The position numbers and the translations under genes are program-made. Of a stretch of 64,000 nucleotides of DNA, positions 57,039 through 64,000 are shown one piece after another (the first letter of the stretch is position 1; every line of letters begins with the position of its first letter). Source of the stretch: CAVYXK01 sp963708245 (GTDB lineage: Bacteria > Pseudomonadota > Alphaproteobacteria > Acetobacterales > Acetobacteraceae); NCBI GenBank assembly GCA_963708245.1, contig OY970201.1:992001-1056000 (forward strand), in the 5' to 3' direction. The notes beneath the pieces are model-generated. The model did not search any database. It saw only the letters and a list, made by a program, of their open reading frames with translations, and was not told the DNA's origin.

Positions 57039-57596
57039 ATGGAGCCGGCAACGCGCGTCGCGGTGACGGTGACGTTCCTGAGAATGGATCGCTCGCCGGT
57101 CGAGGCTGCGCCGGGCCTGCCGACCTCGTGCCAGGTTGTCCGGGCGAGTTCCTGCACGGTCGGATTCTATCGCTATCTCTACGACACGGTGGGCGCCGAT
57201 TATGTTTGGTGGCTGCGCCGGGCCATGCCCGATGACGAACTGGCGGCACTGCTCGCCAACCCGCTGATCTCGATCCACGTGCTCTACCGCGACGGCGAGC
57301 CGGCCGGGTTCTTCGAATTGGATGCGCGGACCTGGCCTGACATTAACCTGAGTTATTTCGGCCTGCTGCCCCATGTGATCGGCACCGGAGTAGGATATCC
57401 TTTCCTGCGCCAGTCGGTCGATGTGGTGTGGCGTCAGGGTGCGCGAGGAATGACTGTGAACACGTGCACTGCCGATCACCCTCGAGCCTTGCCAACCTAT
57501 CTGCGCGCCGGGTTCCGGACGGTGCGCCAGGTCCGGGAGTTCTGGCAGGTGCCCCTCCGGCTCGGCATGCGCATCCCCGACCATCTGCGCGCCTGA
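57039..57596 (+). CDS. GNAT-family N-acetyltransferase
   Basis: 185 residues. GNAT features include a central strand with HVLYRDGEPAGFFELDARTW, the acetyl-CoA-binding turn in FGLLPHVIGTGVGYPFLRQS, and VNTCTADHPRALPTYLRAGF near the end. It transfers an acetyl group from acetyl-CoA to an unknown amine (small molecule or protein). The ATG at 57039 follows rpoD by 50 bases; a few N-terminal residues before TFLRMDRSP may be non-conserved. Confidence 0.82.
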   Translation: MEPATRVAVTVTFLRMDRSPVEAAPGLPTSCQVVRASSCTVGFYRYLYDTVGADYVWWLRRAMPDDELAALLANPLISIHVLYRDGEPAGFFELDARTWPDINLSYFGLLPHVIGTGVGYPFLRQSVDVVWRQGARGMTVNTCTADHPRALPTYLRAGFRTVRQVREFWQVPLRLGMRIPDHLRA

Positions 57597-57614
57597 GGCG
57601 GCGGACTCAGGACG

Positions 57615-59147
57615 ATGCCGCCGAATCGGGACCCGGTCGAAACCGAGATCAAGCTGCGAGCGGCGCCGGGCGCAATTGAGGCACTGGAGCGACACCCGGC
57701 GCTCGCCGGTACGGCAGCCGAAGAACATCACCAGGTGACGACTTATTTCGACACGCCGAGGCTCGATCTGGCTCGGCGGCACTGTTCCCTGCGCATCCGC
57801 CACAGCGGTGAGCGGCGCGTCCAGACAGCGAAGTCAGGCACCGCGGTCGGCGTCGCCGCTCACCGCGGGGAATGGGAACGTCCTATTGAGACCGACACGC
57901 CCGACCTCTCCCCGCTCATTGACACACCGATTGGCGCAGCACTGCGCGGCGGTGCCGCGCGCGAATTGCGGCCGGTCTTCGTCACCGACATCCACCGTAC
58001 CGCCCGGCTGCTGCGGGTCGATGCCCAGACGACCGTGGAGGTCGCGCTGGATCAGGGGATGATCATCGCGGCAGGGCGCAGCGAGCCGGTCTCGGAGCTG
58101 GAGTTGGAGCTCAAGCAGGGCAATCCGGGTGCTCTTTATCGGCTCGCAATCGAGCTCACCGCCGCCGTCCCGCTGTCGTTGGAGCCGACGAGCAAGGCAG
58201 AGCGCGGTCTGCGCCTTCGATCCGGCGAGCGGCCGGCGCCCGCCAAGGCGCCCGAACTGAGTTTCGCTCGCGACATCACGGCGGCCGAGGCTTTCGGCGA
58301 AATCGTTCGCTCCGTTCTCGGGCACATGCTGGCCAACACGCCGGCAGCGCGGATCAGCGATCCCGAAGGGGTTCATCAGCTTCGCGTCGGCATCCGGCGA
58401 CTGCGGGCAGCACTGGTGTTGTTCCAGCCCGTGCTGAGCCGGGAGACGACTAGGCCGTTCAATGAGGAATTGCGCCGTATGGGCCAGGTCTTGGGCAAAG
58501 CGCGCGACTGGGACGTGCTGGTCGGCGAGACGCTGCCCGCCGTGGACGCCGAGGGTGCGGAGAGAGGCTGGCTCGATCTGCTGTGCGAGCGAGCCGAACA
58601 ATGGCGCGCGGCAGCACAGGCCGAGGTGCGCCGAGAGCTCGACGGTCCGGCCTTCACCACCCTGCTGCTGGGTCTCGCCGGTTGGATCGAGGATGGCGCC
58701 GGGGATCCCGCGCTGCTGGGCAATGCGGCCCTGCGCTGCCCGATCGCTGAGCTAGCGCCGTCGCTGCTCGGTCGGATGGCGCGCAAGGTCGTCCGGCGGG
58801 GAAGAAAGCTCGAAGATGCCTCACGCGAGGAACTGCACAAGCTGCGGAAGTCGATCAAGAAGCTGCGTTATGGGTTCGAGTTTCTCGCCCCGCTTTACCC
58901 GCCAGAGAGGGTCGAGAAGGTGCTAAAGCCGTGCAGGAAGTTGCAGGAATTGCTGGGCCGCGTAAACGATGCCGCCGTGACCCCGGCGCTAGTGGAACAA
59001 CTTACACAGGACGGACATGCTGACCTCGCGCCCGCTCTGGGTGTGCTGGCTGGATGGGCCAATGCGCGTGGGAAGAAAGCATTCGAACGCGTACCTAAAC
59101 AGTGGCGCAGCTTGTGCGAGGCCGCACTGATAGCCCGGTATCTCTGA
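57615..59147 (+). CDS. CYTH-CHAD domain protein
   Basis: 510 residues. The CYTH domain (1-210) opens with the ETEIKLR signature of triphosphate-tunnel enzymes and continues with TTYFDTPRLDLARRHCSLRI and SELELELKQGNPGALYRLAI. The CHAD domain (about 220-500) is helical with conserved histidines and basic residues (EGVHQLRVGIRRLRAALVLF, ELHKLRKSIKKLRYGFEFLA). CYTH proteins hydrolyse tripolyphosphate or bind polyphosphates; CHAD binds polyphosphate. The pair suggests a polyphosphate-related phosphatase, but activity is inferred. Confidence 0.88.
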   Translation: MPPNRDPVETEIKLRAAPGAIEALERHPALAGTAAEEHHQVTTYFDTPRLDLARRHCSLRIRHSGERRVQTAKSGTAVGVAAHRGEWERPIETDTPDLSPLIDTPIGAALRGGAARELRPVFVTDIHRTARLLRVDAQTTVEVALDQGMIIAAGRSEPVSELELELKQGNPGALYRLAIELTAAVPLSLEPTSKAERGLRLRSGERPAPAKAPELSFARDITAAEAFGEIVRSVLGHMLANTPAARISDPEGVHQLRVGIRRLRAALVLFQPVLSRETTRPFNEELRRMGQVLGKARDWDVLVGETLPAVDAEGAERGWLDLLCERAEQWRAAAQAEVRRELDGPAFTTLLLGLAGWIEDGAGDPALLGNAALRCPIAELAPSLLGRMARKVVRRGRKLEDASREELHKLRKSIKKLRYGFEFLAPLYPPERVEKVLKPCRKLQELLGRVNDAAVTPALVEQLTQDGHADLAPALGVLAGWANARGKKAFERVPKQWRSLCEAALIARYL

Positions 59148-59155
59148 ACAAGCGG

Positions 59156-59630
59156 CTATTGCAGAAAACCCCACCGCTCGACAGCCGGTGCCCCGGTGGC
59201 CCATTTCCACCCCTTCGGGTCTCGACAGACATCCAACGTGTACCGGCTCTGCTGAACATGGCGCACCGTTGATCACCGAGAACACCACCTCTTTGCAAAT
59301 CGCGATCGGCGTGTTGATCGTATCAATCACCCACAGGTTGCCATGCTCGTTCCCGATCGGAATTGTGCGATGGATCGCCCAGGCACCCTCATCACCAGGG
59401 GGCAATGCGCCGGCTGTTTCAGCGATAACGTCCTGCTCGGCGCCGGCGCGCACGCGGGCGATGTAGCGGACCAGGAAATTTCCGCCGGCGCTCACGCCAA
59501 TGCCGACTGCGATACCGATCGCTGGACTGCCGGTGGCGGCAGCCGTTGCCGAGCCACCGGCGATGCCGGCAATGGTAGAAATATCCTTGCATCCGCCTAG
59601 CAGAGCGGATACGGCGAGCAGTGCCGCCAC
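59156..59630 (-). pseudogene. Frameshifted lipoprotein gene
   Basis: From a GTG at 59630 the frame reads a lipoprotein signal (VSALLGGC) and a small membrane-proximal domain (ISTIAGIAGGSATAAATGSP, YIARVRAGAEQDVIAETAGA, WAIHRTIPIGNEHGNLWVID, CKEVVFSV). Near 59246-59262 the natural continuation jumps frame: RYTLDVCRDPKGWKWATGAP, then AVERWGFLQ and a TAG at 59156, lie one frame over. The uncorrected frame runs on to 58989 as unrelated residues. One inserted base (or two lost) near 59255 explains it. I recall this C-terminal phrase from alphaproteobacterial lipoproteins but cannot verify. Confidence 0.6.
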
Positions 59631-59785
59631 GCCGTGCGCTCGCTGCCGCTGCTGATCCCGGTGCTCACCACGCCCGCCACATCGGCGGTCGACGCCGAAA
59701 GCAGCGAACTGCAGCCGGATAGTCCCGCAAGACAGATGACCAGTGCCGCAGTCCTGTGAGGCCGGATACCGCCGATGGCTGGCAT
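59597..59785 (-). pseudogene. Truncated upstream lipoprotein
   Basis: From an ATG at 59785: a signal peptide with basic start (MPAIGGIRPHRTAALVICLA), the lipobox GLSGC, then SSLLSASTADVAGVVSTGIS. After about 40 residues the reading becomes Arg/Trp-rich and stops at 59597, overlapping the start of the second lipoprotein in another frame. This looks like a lipoprotein whose body has been lost in a deletion that brought the two signal-bearing ends together. Confidence 0.45.
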
Positions 59786-59948
59786 GAGACTCCGACCGGA
59801 AGATCGATTAACGGGCAGTAATCGTTTGATTGATCTCGCATGTCTGACCCGTGTGGCTTTGAAGCAAATCGAAACCGGGTGATCGCGCGCGATTGACCGG
59901 GCAGTGGGCCGGCGTAGTGTCGGGACCAGGACATCGAAGGTGGATCGG

Positions 59949-61106
59949 ATGACCGACCTTTACCTCCGCAGTGGCATCTTTCTGGCCCCGTTCCACGCAC
60001 TGGGCGAAAACCCGACTCTCGCGCTTGAGCGCGACCTGGAACTCGTTCAGCACCTCGACCGGCTCGGCTATCACGAGGCCTGGATCGGCGAGCATCATTC
60101 GGGCGGCTTCGAGATCATCGCCTCGCCGGAGGTGTTCATCGCCACTGCGGCGGAGCGAACGCGGCACATCCGGCTGGGCACCGGGGTGGCGTCGCTGCCA
60201 TATCACAACCCGTTCATTCTCGCCGACCGCATGGTGCTGCTGGACCACCTCACGCGTGGACGCACGATGTTCGGGGTCGGCCCGGGCGCGCTGGTGCACG
60301 ATGCCGTGAAGATCGGCGTGCAGGCGGCCGATCAACGGCGCATGATGAACCAGAGCCTGGACGTGATCGTCCGTCTGCTGGCCGGCGAGACCGTGACGGA
60401 AAAAACCGACTGGTACGATCTGAAGGACGCGCGACTGCAGCTTGCCTGCTACACGCAGCCGGGGATGGAGTTGGCGGTTGCGGCGTCCCGGTCGCCGGCC
60501 GGCGCGCTAGCTGCGGGGCGGCATGCGATCGGCATGCTGTCGATCGGCGGCACCTCGCCGGATGCGATGGCGCATCACGCGAAGAATTGGGCGCTTTACG
60601 AGGAGCAGGCGCGGGAGCACGGCAAGTCGGCCGATCGGCGGAACTGGCGGCTGGTGACGCTGATGCATGTCGCTGAGACGCGCGAGCGGGCACGCGAGAA
60701 CGTGCGCTTCGGTCTGGAGTCATTCGCGCAATATTTCCGCGATGTGGCGACTTTCCCTATCGTTCCCGCCGGTATCGGCGATGCTTATGAGTGGCTGATC
60801 GCGAACCACGCTGCCTGCATCGGCACGCCGGATGACGCGATTGCTTACATCGAAACGTTGTTGGAGGGCTCCGGCGGGTTCGGTGTAATCACTGAGCTGG
60901 CTCACAACTGGGCGGATTGGGAGGCAACGAAGCGCCATTACGAGCTGATGGCGCGTTACGTCCATCCGCATTTCCAGCAGAGCCGGGAGCTTCGCCGCGC
61001 GAACTACGATTATGCGGCCGAGAACAGCGAGTGGTTCCGTTCGCAATCACAGGCCGCGGTGCAGGCGGAGATCGACCGACGGGCTGCGAGCAAGGCGGCG
61101 GAGTGA
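59949..61106 (+). CDS. Luciferase-like flavin-dependent monooxygenase
   Basis: 385 residues of the LLM superfamily, a TIM barrel using reduced FMN and O2 (or F420 in relatives). Landmarks are RLGYHEAWIGEHHSGGFEII, RTRHIRLGTGVASLPYHNPF and RTMFGVGPGALVHDAVKIGV. The start at 59949 is preferred over an in-frame codon at 59904 because the barrel starts right after. A C-terminal extension (YVHPHFQQSRELRRANYDYA, AENSEWFRSQSQAAVQAEID) is typical of limonene-monooxygenase-like members. Substrate unknown. A 2-gene DUF4387/AtuA unit follows on the same strand. Confidence 0.88.
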   Translation: MTDLYLRSGIFLAPFHALGENPTLALERDLELVQHLDRLGYHEAWIGEHHSGGFEIIASPEVFIATAAERTRHIRLGTGVASLPYHNPFILADRMVLLDHLTRGRTMFGVGPGALVHDAVKIGVQAADQRRMMNQSLDVIVRLLAGETVTEKTDWYDLKDARLQLACYTQPGMELAVAASRSPAGALAAGRHAIGMLSIGGTSPDAMAHHAKNWALYEEQAREHGKSADRRNWRLVTLMHVAETRERARENVRFGLESFAQYFRDVATFPIVPAGIGDAYEWLIANHAACIGTPDDAIAYIETLLEGSGGFGVITELAHNWADWEATKRHYELMARYVHPHFQQSRELRRANYDYAAENSEWFRSQSQAAVQAEIDRRAASKAAE

Positions 61107-61108
61107 TA

Positions 61109-61165
61109 GAGGGACCTTCACCCGCCACGCTCCGCGTGGCCTCTCCCGAAGCGCGGGAGAGGTGA
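61109..61165. repeat. Bipartite hairpin repeat (copy 2) covering a ribosome-binding site
   Basis: The plan is the same as at 45604: CCTTCACCC, a first hairpin GCCACGC-tcc-GCGTGGC, then CTCTCCCG (61141-61148) pairing with CGGGAGAG (61154-61161). The 3' arm contains GGGAGAGG, which is also the only ribosome-binding site for the ATG at 61166. Confidence 0.65.
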
Positions 61166-61468
61166 ATGCAGCTTCAGCAGCTTGCACAGGTCATCCGCAG
61201 CAAGAATGCCGGGCCACGCCGGCTGACGCTGGACGTGATGTTTGCTTCGGACGCCGATTATCAGCGGGCGGTGCAATCGCCGGCGCTGTCGCCAGCCAGG
61301 ATCGCCGCACTTTATCGCCTCGCGCCCGAAGACGTTGCGGTGATGCCGTATCCGCTCGGCCGCGCCATCAAGATCACCATGGCGCGGCCGATCATGGCGG
61401 GTGATCCCGGCGACCGCGACGTGTACGGCGCCCAACAGCACGCGCCGCTGCTGGAGATCGAGATATGA
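61166..61468 (+). CDS. DUF4387-family small protein
   Basis: 100 residues (MQLQQLAQVIRSKNAGPRRL, TLDVMFASDADYQRAVQSPA, GRAIKITMARPIMAGDPGDR, DVYGAQQHAPLLEIEI). It fits the DUF4387 family, commonly coded next to, or fused to, AtuA-like DUF1446 proteins. Role not established; it may be a subunit of the partner. Its ribosome-binding site is inside a hairpin repeat, and its stop overlaps the next start by ATGA. Confidence 0.75.
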   Translation: MQLQQLAQVIRSKNAGPRRLTLDVMFASDADYQRAVQSPALSPARIAALYRLAPEDVAVMPYPLGRAIKITMARPIMAGDPGDRDVYGAQQHAPLLEIEI

Positions 61469-62865
61469 GCGCGTCCGGACGCGTGCTGGAGGAGCTGCGG
61501 CGCCGACCGCGACCGATGCGGCTGCTCGGCGCATCCGGCCAGCTCGGCTACGGCATTCCGACCCGAGCTTTCACTGCCGGCCTGGAGCGGCAGCCGGACC
61601 TGATCGGCTGCGACATGGGATCGATCGACATCGGCCCCGCCTATCTCGGGTCGGGAGAGATGGCGACCGCACCGGCGGCCACACGCCGGGACCTGCGCAA
61701 GGTGCTGCTCGGCGCGCGGCAGCTCGACATCCCGCTGGTGATCGGCTCGGCGGGCTCGGCCGGCGCTGCACCGCATCTCGAGGCGACGCTCGCCATCCTG
61801 CGCGGCATTGCGCACGCCGATGGGCTGACCTTCCGCCTGGGCGTGCTGCGCGCCGATATCTCGCGTGCGCTGCTGAAGGATGCGCTGCGGTCCGGCAAGA
61901 TAGTCGGGCTGGACGGAATGCCGGCCCTGACCGAGGACGAAGTGGATGCCGCTGCGCATATCGTTGGCCAGATGGGCACGCAGCCGTTCCGCCGTGCCTT
62001 GGCTGCCGATATCGATGTGCTCGTCGCCGGCCGCGCCTGTGACACGGCGATCTTCGCCGCTCTGCCGACGATGCTCGACTTTCCCGTCGGCCTGGGGATG
62101 CATATGGCGAAGATCATCGAGTGCGCATCGTTATGTTGTGTGCCGGGCGGCCGCGACTCGATTCTCGCCACGCTCGACCACGATGGGTTCGAGCTGGGGA
62201 GCATGGCGCCGCAACGCCGCGCCACACCAGTCTCCGTTGCCGCTCACAGCCTGTATGAACAGGCCGACCCTTACGCTGTGCAGGAGCCCGAGGGCAGGCT
62301 CGATCTCGCGGCCGCCACCTATCGCGCCATCGACGACCGGCGCACGCGCGTTAGCGGCGCGAGATGGATTCCGAGCACAGATCCCGCCATCAAGCTTGAA
62401 GGTGCACGCCCGATCGGTGAACGCGCGATTCTGCTGGCTGGCGCTGCCGATCCTCGTTTCATCGCGCAGCACCGCGACATCCTGCGCGAAGTCGCCGCCG
62501 TGGCGCGCGAGCTGGTGTGCGAGGACGCGCCGCAGGATTACACGCTGACCTTCCGCGTCTATGGCGTGGACGGTGTGCGGATGGCCGCGCCGGAACATGA
62601 AACCCCGCCGGGCGAGGTGTTCGTTCTCGGCGAAGTCATTGCGCCGAGTCGCGAACGCGCCGCCGAGGTAATGCGGACCACCAAACAATACCTGCTGCAT
62701 CACGGCTACCGCGGCCGGCTCTCAACCGCAGGCAATCTCGCTTTCCCGTTCACGCCGCCGGAGATCTCGACCGGCCCGGCCTATCGGTTCAACGTCTTCC
62801 ATCTGCTGCGCACGCCCGATCCCGATGCGCTGTTTCCTCTGGAGGTGGAGACCGTCAGGGGTTGA
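61465..62865 (+). CDS. AtuA-like (DUF1446) protein
   Basis: 466 residues. Family landmarks include GQLGYGIPTRAFTAGLERQP, SIDIGPAYLGSGEMATAPAA, VLVAGRACDTAIFAALPTML and KIIECASLCCVPGGRDSILA. AtuA-type proteins are named from acyclic terpene utilisation, but many homologues act elsewhere and the reaction is not known. It is translationally coupled to the DUF4387 gene and follows a luciferase-like monooxygenase; together they could form a small degradation module. Its 3' end overlaps the convergent SH3-protein gene by 11 bases. Confidence 0.8.
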   Translation: MSASGRVLEELRRRPRPMRLLGASGQLGYGIPTRAFTAGLERQPDLIGCDMGSIDIGPAYLGSGEMATAPAATRRDLRKVLLGARQLDIPLVIGSAGSAGAAPHLEATLAILRGIAHADGLTFRLGVLRADISRALLKDALRSGKIVGLDGMPALTEDEVDAAAHIVGQMGTQPFRRALAADIDVLVAGRACDTAIFAALPTMLDFPVGLGMHMAKIIECASLCCVPGGRDSILATLDHDGFELGSMAPQRRATPVSVAAHSLYEQADPYAVQEPEGRLDLAAATYRAIDDRRTRVSGARWIPSTDPAIKLEGARPIGERAILLAGAADPRFIAQHRDILREVAAVARELVCEDAPQDYTLTFRVYGVDGVRMAAPEHETPPGEVFVLGEVIAPSRERAAEVMRTTKQYLLHHGYRGRLSTAGNLAFPFTPPEISTGPAYRFNVFHLLRTPDPDALFPLEVETVRG

Positions 62866-63538
62866 TCGCCTCGTTCGGCAACGTACCCCAGAAGGCCAGG
62901 CGCGGCAGCCAGCCGCGATAGTCGCCGACCTGCACGCGGCACCAGGTGGCGCCGGGCGCGCAAGACAGAAGATGTGCGATTACGCCCGGCTCGAGCTCGG
63001 CGATAGGCCGCGCGCTGTCGCTGGCCTCCGCGCGCAGGGTTTGCCGACCACCCGTAATGATGACATCGCGCCGCGCGACCAGTGTGGCCTCATGCATCCA
63101 GCCCTTCTCGCCGTCCGGCGTCTCGACCAGCCGCCAGACGTCGAACTCGCGGAGGATCTCCACAGGCATGCCGGCCCGCTTGTACACCCAATCGATCGGA
63201 TAACGGGCGCCGGGGCCGGCGCGCAAGTTCACTATGTCCGCGCGCAGCGAGACGTAGCGCGGCAGCGGCAGGCCGGTCGCGGCGCCCTTGTTGGGGTCCT
63301 GCTCCGGCGGCTTCGCGGCCTGTGCGGTGGTCGCCGCAGCAGGTGCCGGCTGCTTTGCTGGCGGAATCGGCGGAATCGGCAGCCTGAACGCCGTGCGGGG
63401 CGCCCGACCGGAAGGCTTATGCTTCAGCGGGTGCAGCGGGATCGGTTTGGGCGGCGGACCTTCCGCCCAGGCTACCGGTGCAGCGAAGGCAACCAGCAGA
63501 AGCAGGAGAAGCAGCGTAGCAAGACGCCAAGTCGGCAT
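62855..63538 (-). CDS. Secreted SH3-domain protein
   Basis: 227 residues from the ATG at 63538 (an in-frame ATG at 63544 adds two). A signal peptide (MPTWRLATLLLLLLLVAFAA, cleaved near AWA) leads to a Pro/Lys/Ala-rich linker and two bacterial SH3 modules: SLRADIVNLRAGPGARYPID with RLVETPDGEKGWMHEATLV, and LRAEASDSARPIAELEPGVI with WCRVQVGDYRGWLPRLAFWG. Such proteins lie in the periplasm and often bind cell-wall peptides. It converges with the AtuA-like gene. Confidence 0.85.
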   Translation of the reverse strand: MPTWRLATLLLLLLLVAFAAPVAWAEGPPPKPIPLHPLKHKPSGRAPRTAFRLPIPPIPPAKQPAPAAATTAQAAKPPEQDPNKGAATGLPLPRYVSLRADIVNLRAGPGARYPIDWVYKRAGMPVEILREFDVWRLVETPDGEKGWMHEATLVARRDVIITGGRQTLRAEASDSARPIAELEPGVIAHLLSCAPGATWCRVQVGDYRGWLPRLAFWGTLPNEAINP

Positions 63539-63579
63539 GCCCACGTTCGTGCCAAAACCTGCGGAATCGCGTCAAGCAT

Positions 63580-64000
63580 TCAGAACGTGACGATCTGCGC
63601 TGCGCCGATCTCGGCAAAGAACGTGGCAAGTCCGGCGACTTCGACCTCGGGCAGCAGCCCGGCCGGATCGATGCCTTCAGCGCGCAGGCCCGAATCGCAG
63701 GCGATCAGACGGACCCCGAGCTCGCGCGCCGCTTCGCGCAGCTCGTCCATTCCGGCAACCCCGGCATCTCGGACCCGGCGGTCGCGGGCCGCATCGGTCA
63801 AAGCGCTCCAGTCACTGAGCAATGCGCGGCAACCGGCATTGGTTGCAAACAGCACCACCTGACGCCCCAGCGCCGCGGCCCCCGCTGCCACCATGAAGGC
63901 GTAGTGCGCCCGTTCGTGCATGCCGGATAGCAGAAGGATGCCCAGCTTGGCGTCAGTCGATTCAGACGGCACAGGCAGGAGCAGTCGTGGTGCGATGGTG
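63580..64000 (-). CDS. DsrE/DsrF-like family protein (may continue past window)
   Basis: At least 130 residues from a GTG at 63972; the frame stays open to the window end, so the true start may lie outside. The sequence (KLGILLLSGMHERAHYAFMV, AAGAAALGRQVVLFATNAGC, LREAARELGVRLIACDSGLR, EVEVAGLATFFAEIGAAQIV) shows the Rossmann-like DsrE fold with a Cys in IACDSG. Relatives relay sulfur or have unknown roles. The coding continues to the right edge as ...RLLLPVPSESTD in the same frame. Confidence 0.75.
   Translation of the reverse strand, partial: TIAPRLLLPVPSESTDAKLGILLLSGMHERAHYAFMVAAGAAALGRQVVLFATNAGCRALLSDWSALTDAARDRRVRDAGVAGMDELREAARELGVRLIACDSGLRAEGIDPAGLLPEVEVAGLATFFAEIGAAQIVTF

Overview
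The window is GC-rich, tightly packed bacterial DNA whose gene content fits an alphaproteobacterium, probably Rhodospirillales/Acetobacteraceae. The evidence is the arrangement greA-carB-carA facing yqeY-dnaG-rpoD, a hopanoid-associated HpnK protein, a bactofilin, and PEP-CTERM proteins. I saw no rRNA, tRNA, CRISPR array or recognisable insertion sequence. The taxonomic call is inference.

Layout. 1-8.9 kb: a membrane-anchored cyclic-nucleotide-binding protein running off the left edge, an HtrA-type protease, two PEP-CTERM proteins flanking a sterol-desaturase-like enzyme, a class III nucleotidyl cyclase with TPRs, and an enolase-superfamily enzyme paired with a D-amino-acid-dehydrogenase-like flavoprotein. 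9-18 kb: a decayed patch. An intact RND pump is followed by an adaptor that has lost its C-terminus at a head-to-head junction with a beheaded nitroreductase; further on lie an aldo/keto reductase, a LysR regulator and a 5'-truncated second RND pump. 18-22.7 kb: an aldo/keto reductase with a PfkB kinase, a bactofilin, HpnK and an agmatinase-family enzyme.

22.7-44.6 kb holds a type VI secretion locus. It has a TssB-TssC-like fusion with a repeated C-terminal peptide, a separate TssC, an Hcp with a long Gly/Ser/Lys insert, a VgrG with a 9-residue-repeat tip, PAAR, TssJ, TssK, TssL (with OmpA domain), TssM, TagH (FHA), TagF and a PppA-type phosphatase. It also has several unassigned neighbours: a 461-aa helical protein, an OmpA-like protein, a Leu/Ala-rich protein coded on the opposite strand, a zinc-headed methyltransferase and a DUF4337 protein. 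No TssA, TssE, TssF, TssG, ClpV or PpkA is encoded here, so the locus is either split or unusual. It is the best candidate for something undescribed.

44.6-59.1 kb is housekeeping: a TauD-like dioxygenase, threonine dehydratase, GreA, CarB, two small overlapping ORFs, CarA with an N-terminal helix-turn-helix extension, YqeY, primase, RpoD, a GNAT protein and a CYTH-CHAD protein. 59.1-64 kb contains two broken lipoprotein genes, a luciferase-like monooxygenase, a DUF4387/AtuA pair whose first ribosome-binding site lies in a repeat hairpin, an SH3 protein and a DsrE-like protein at the right edge.
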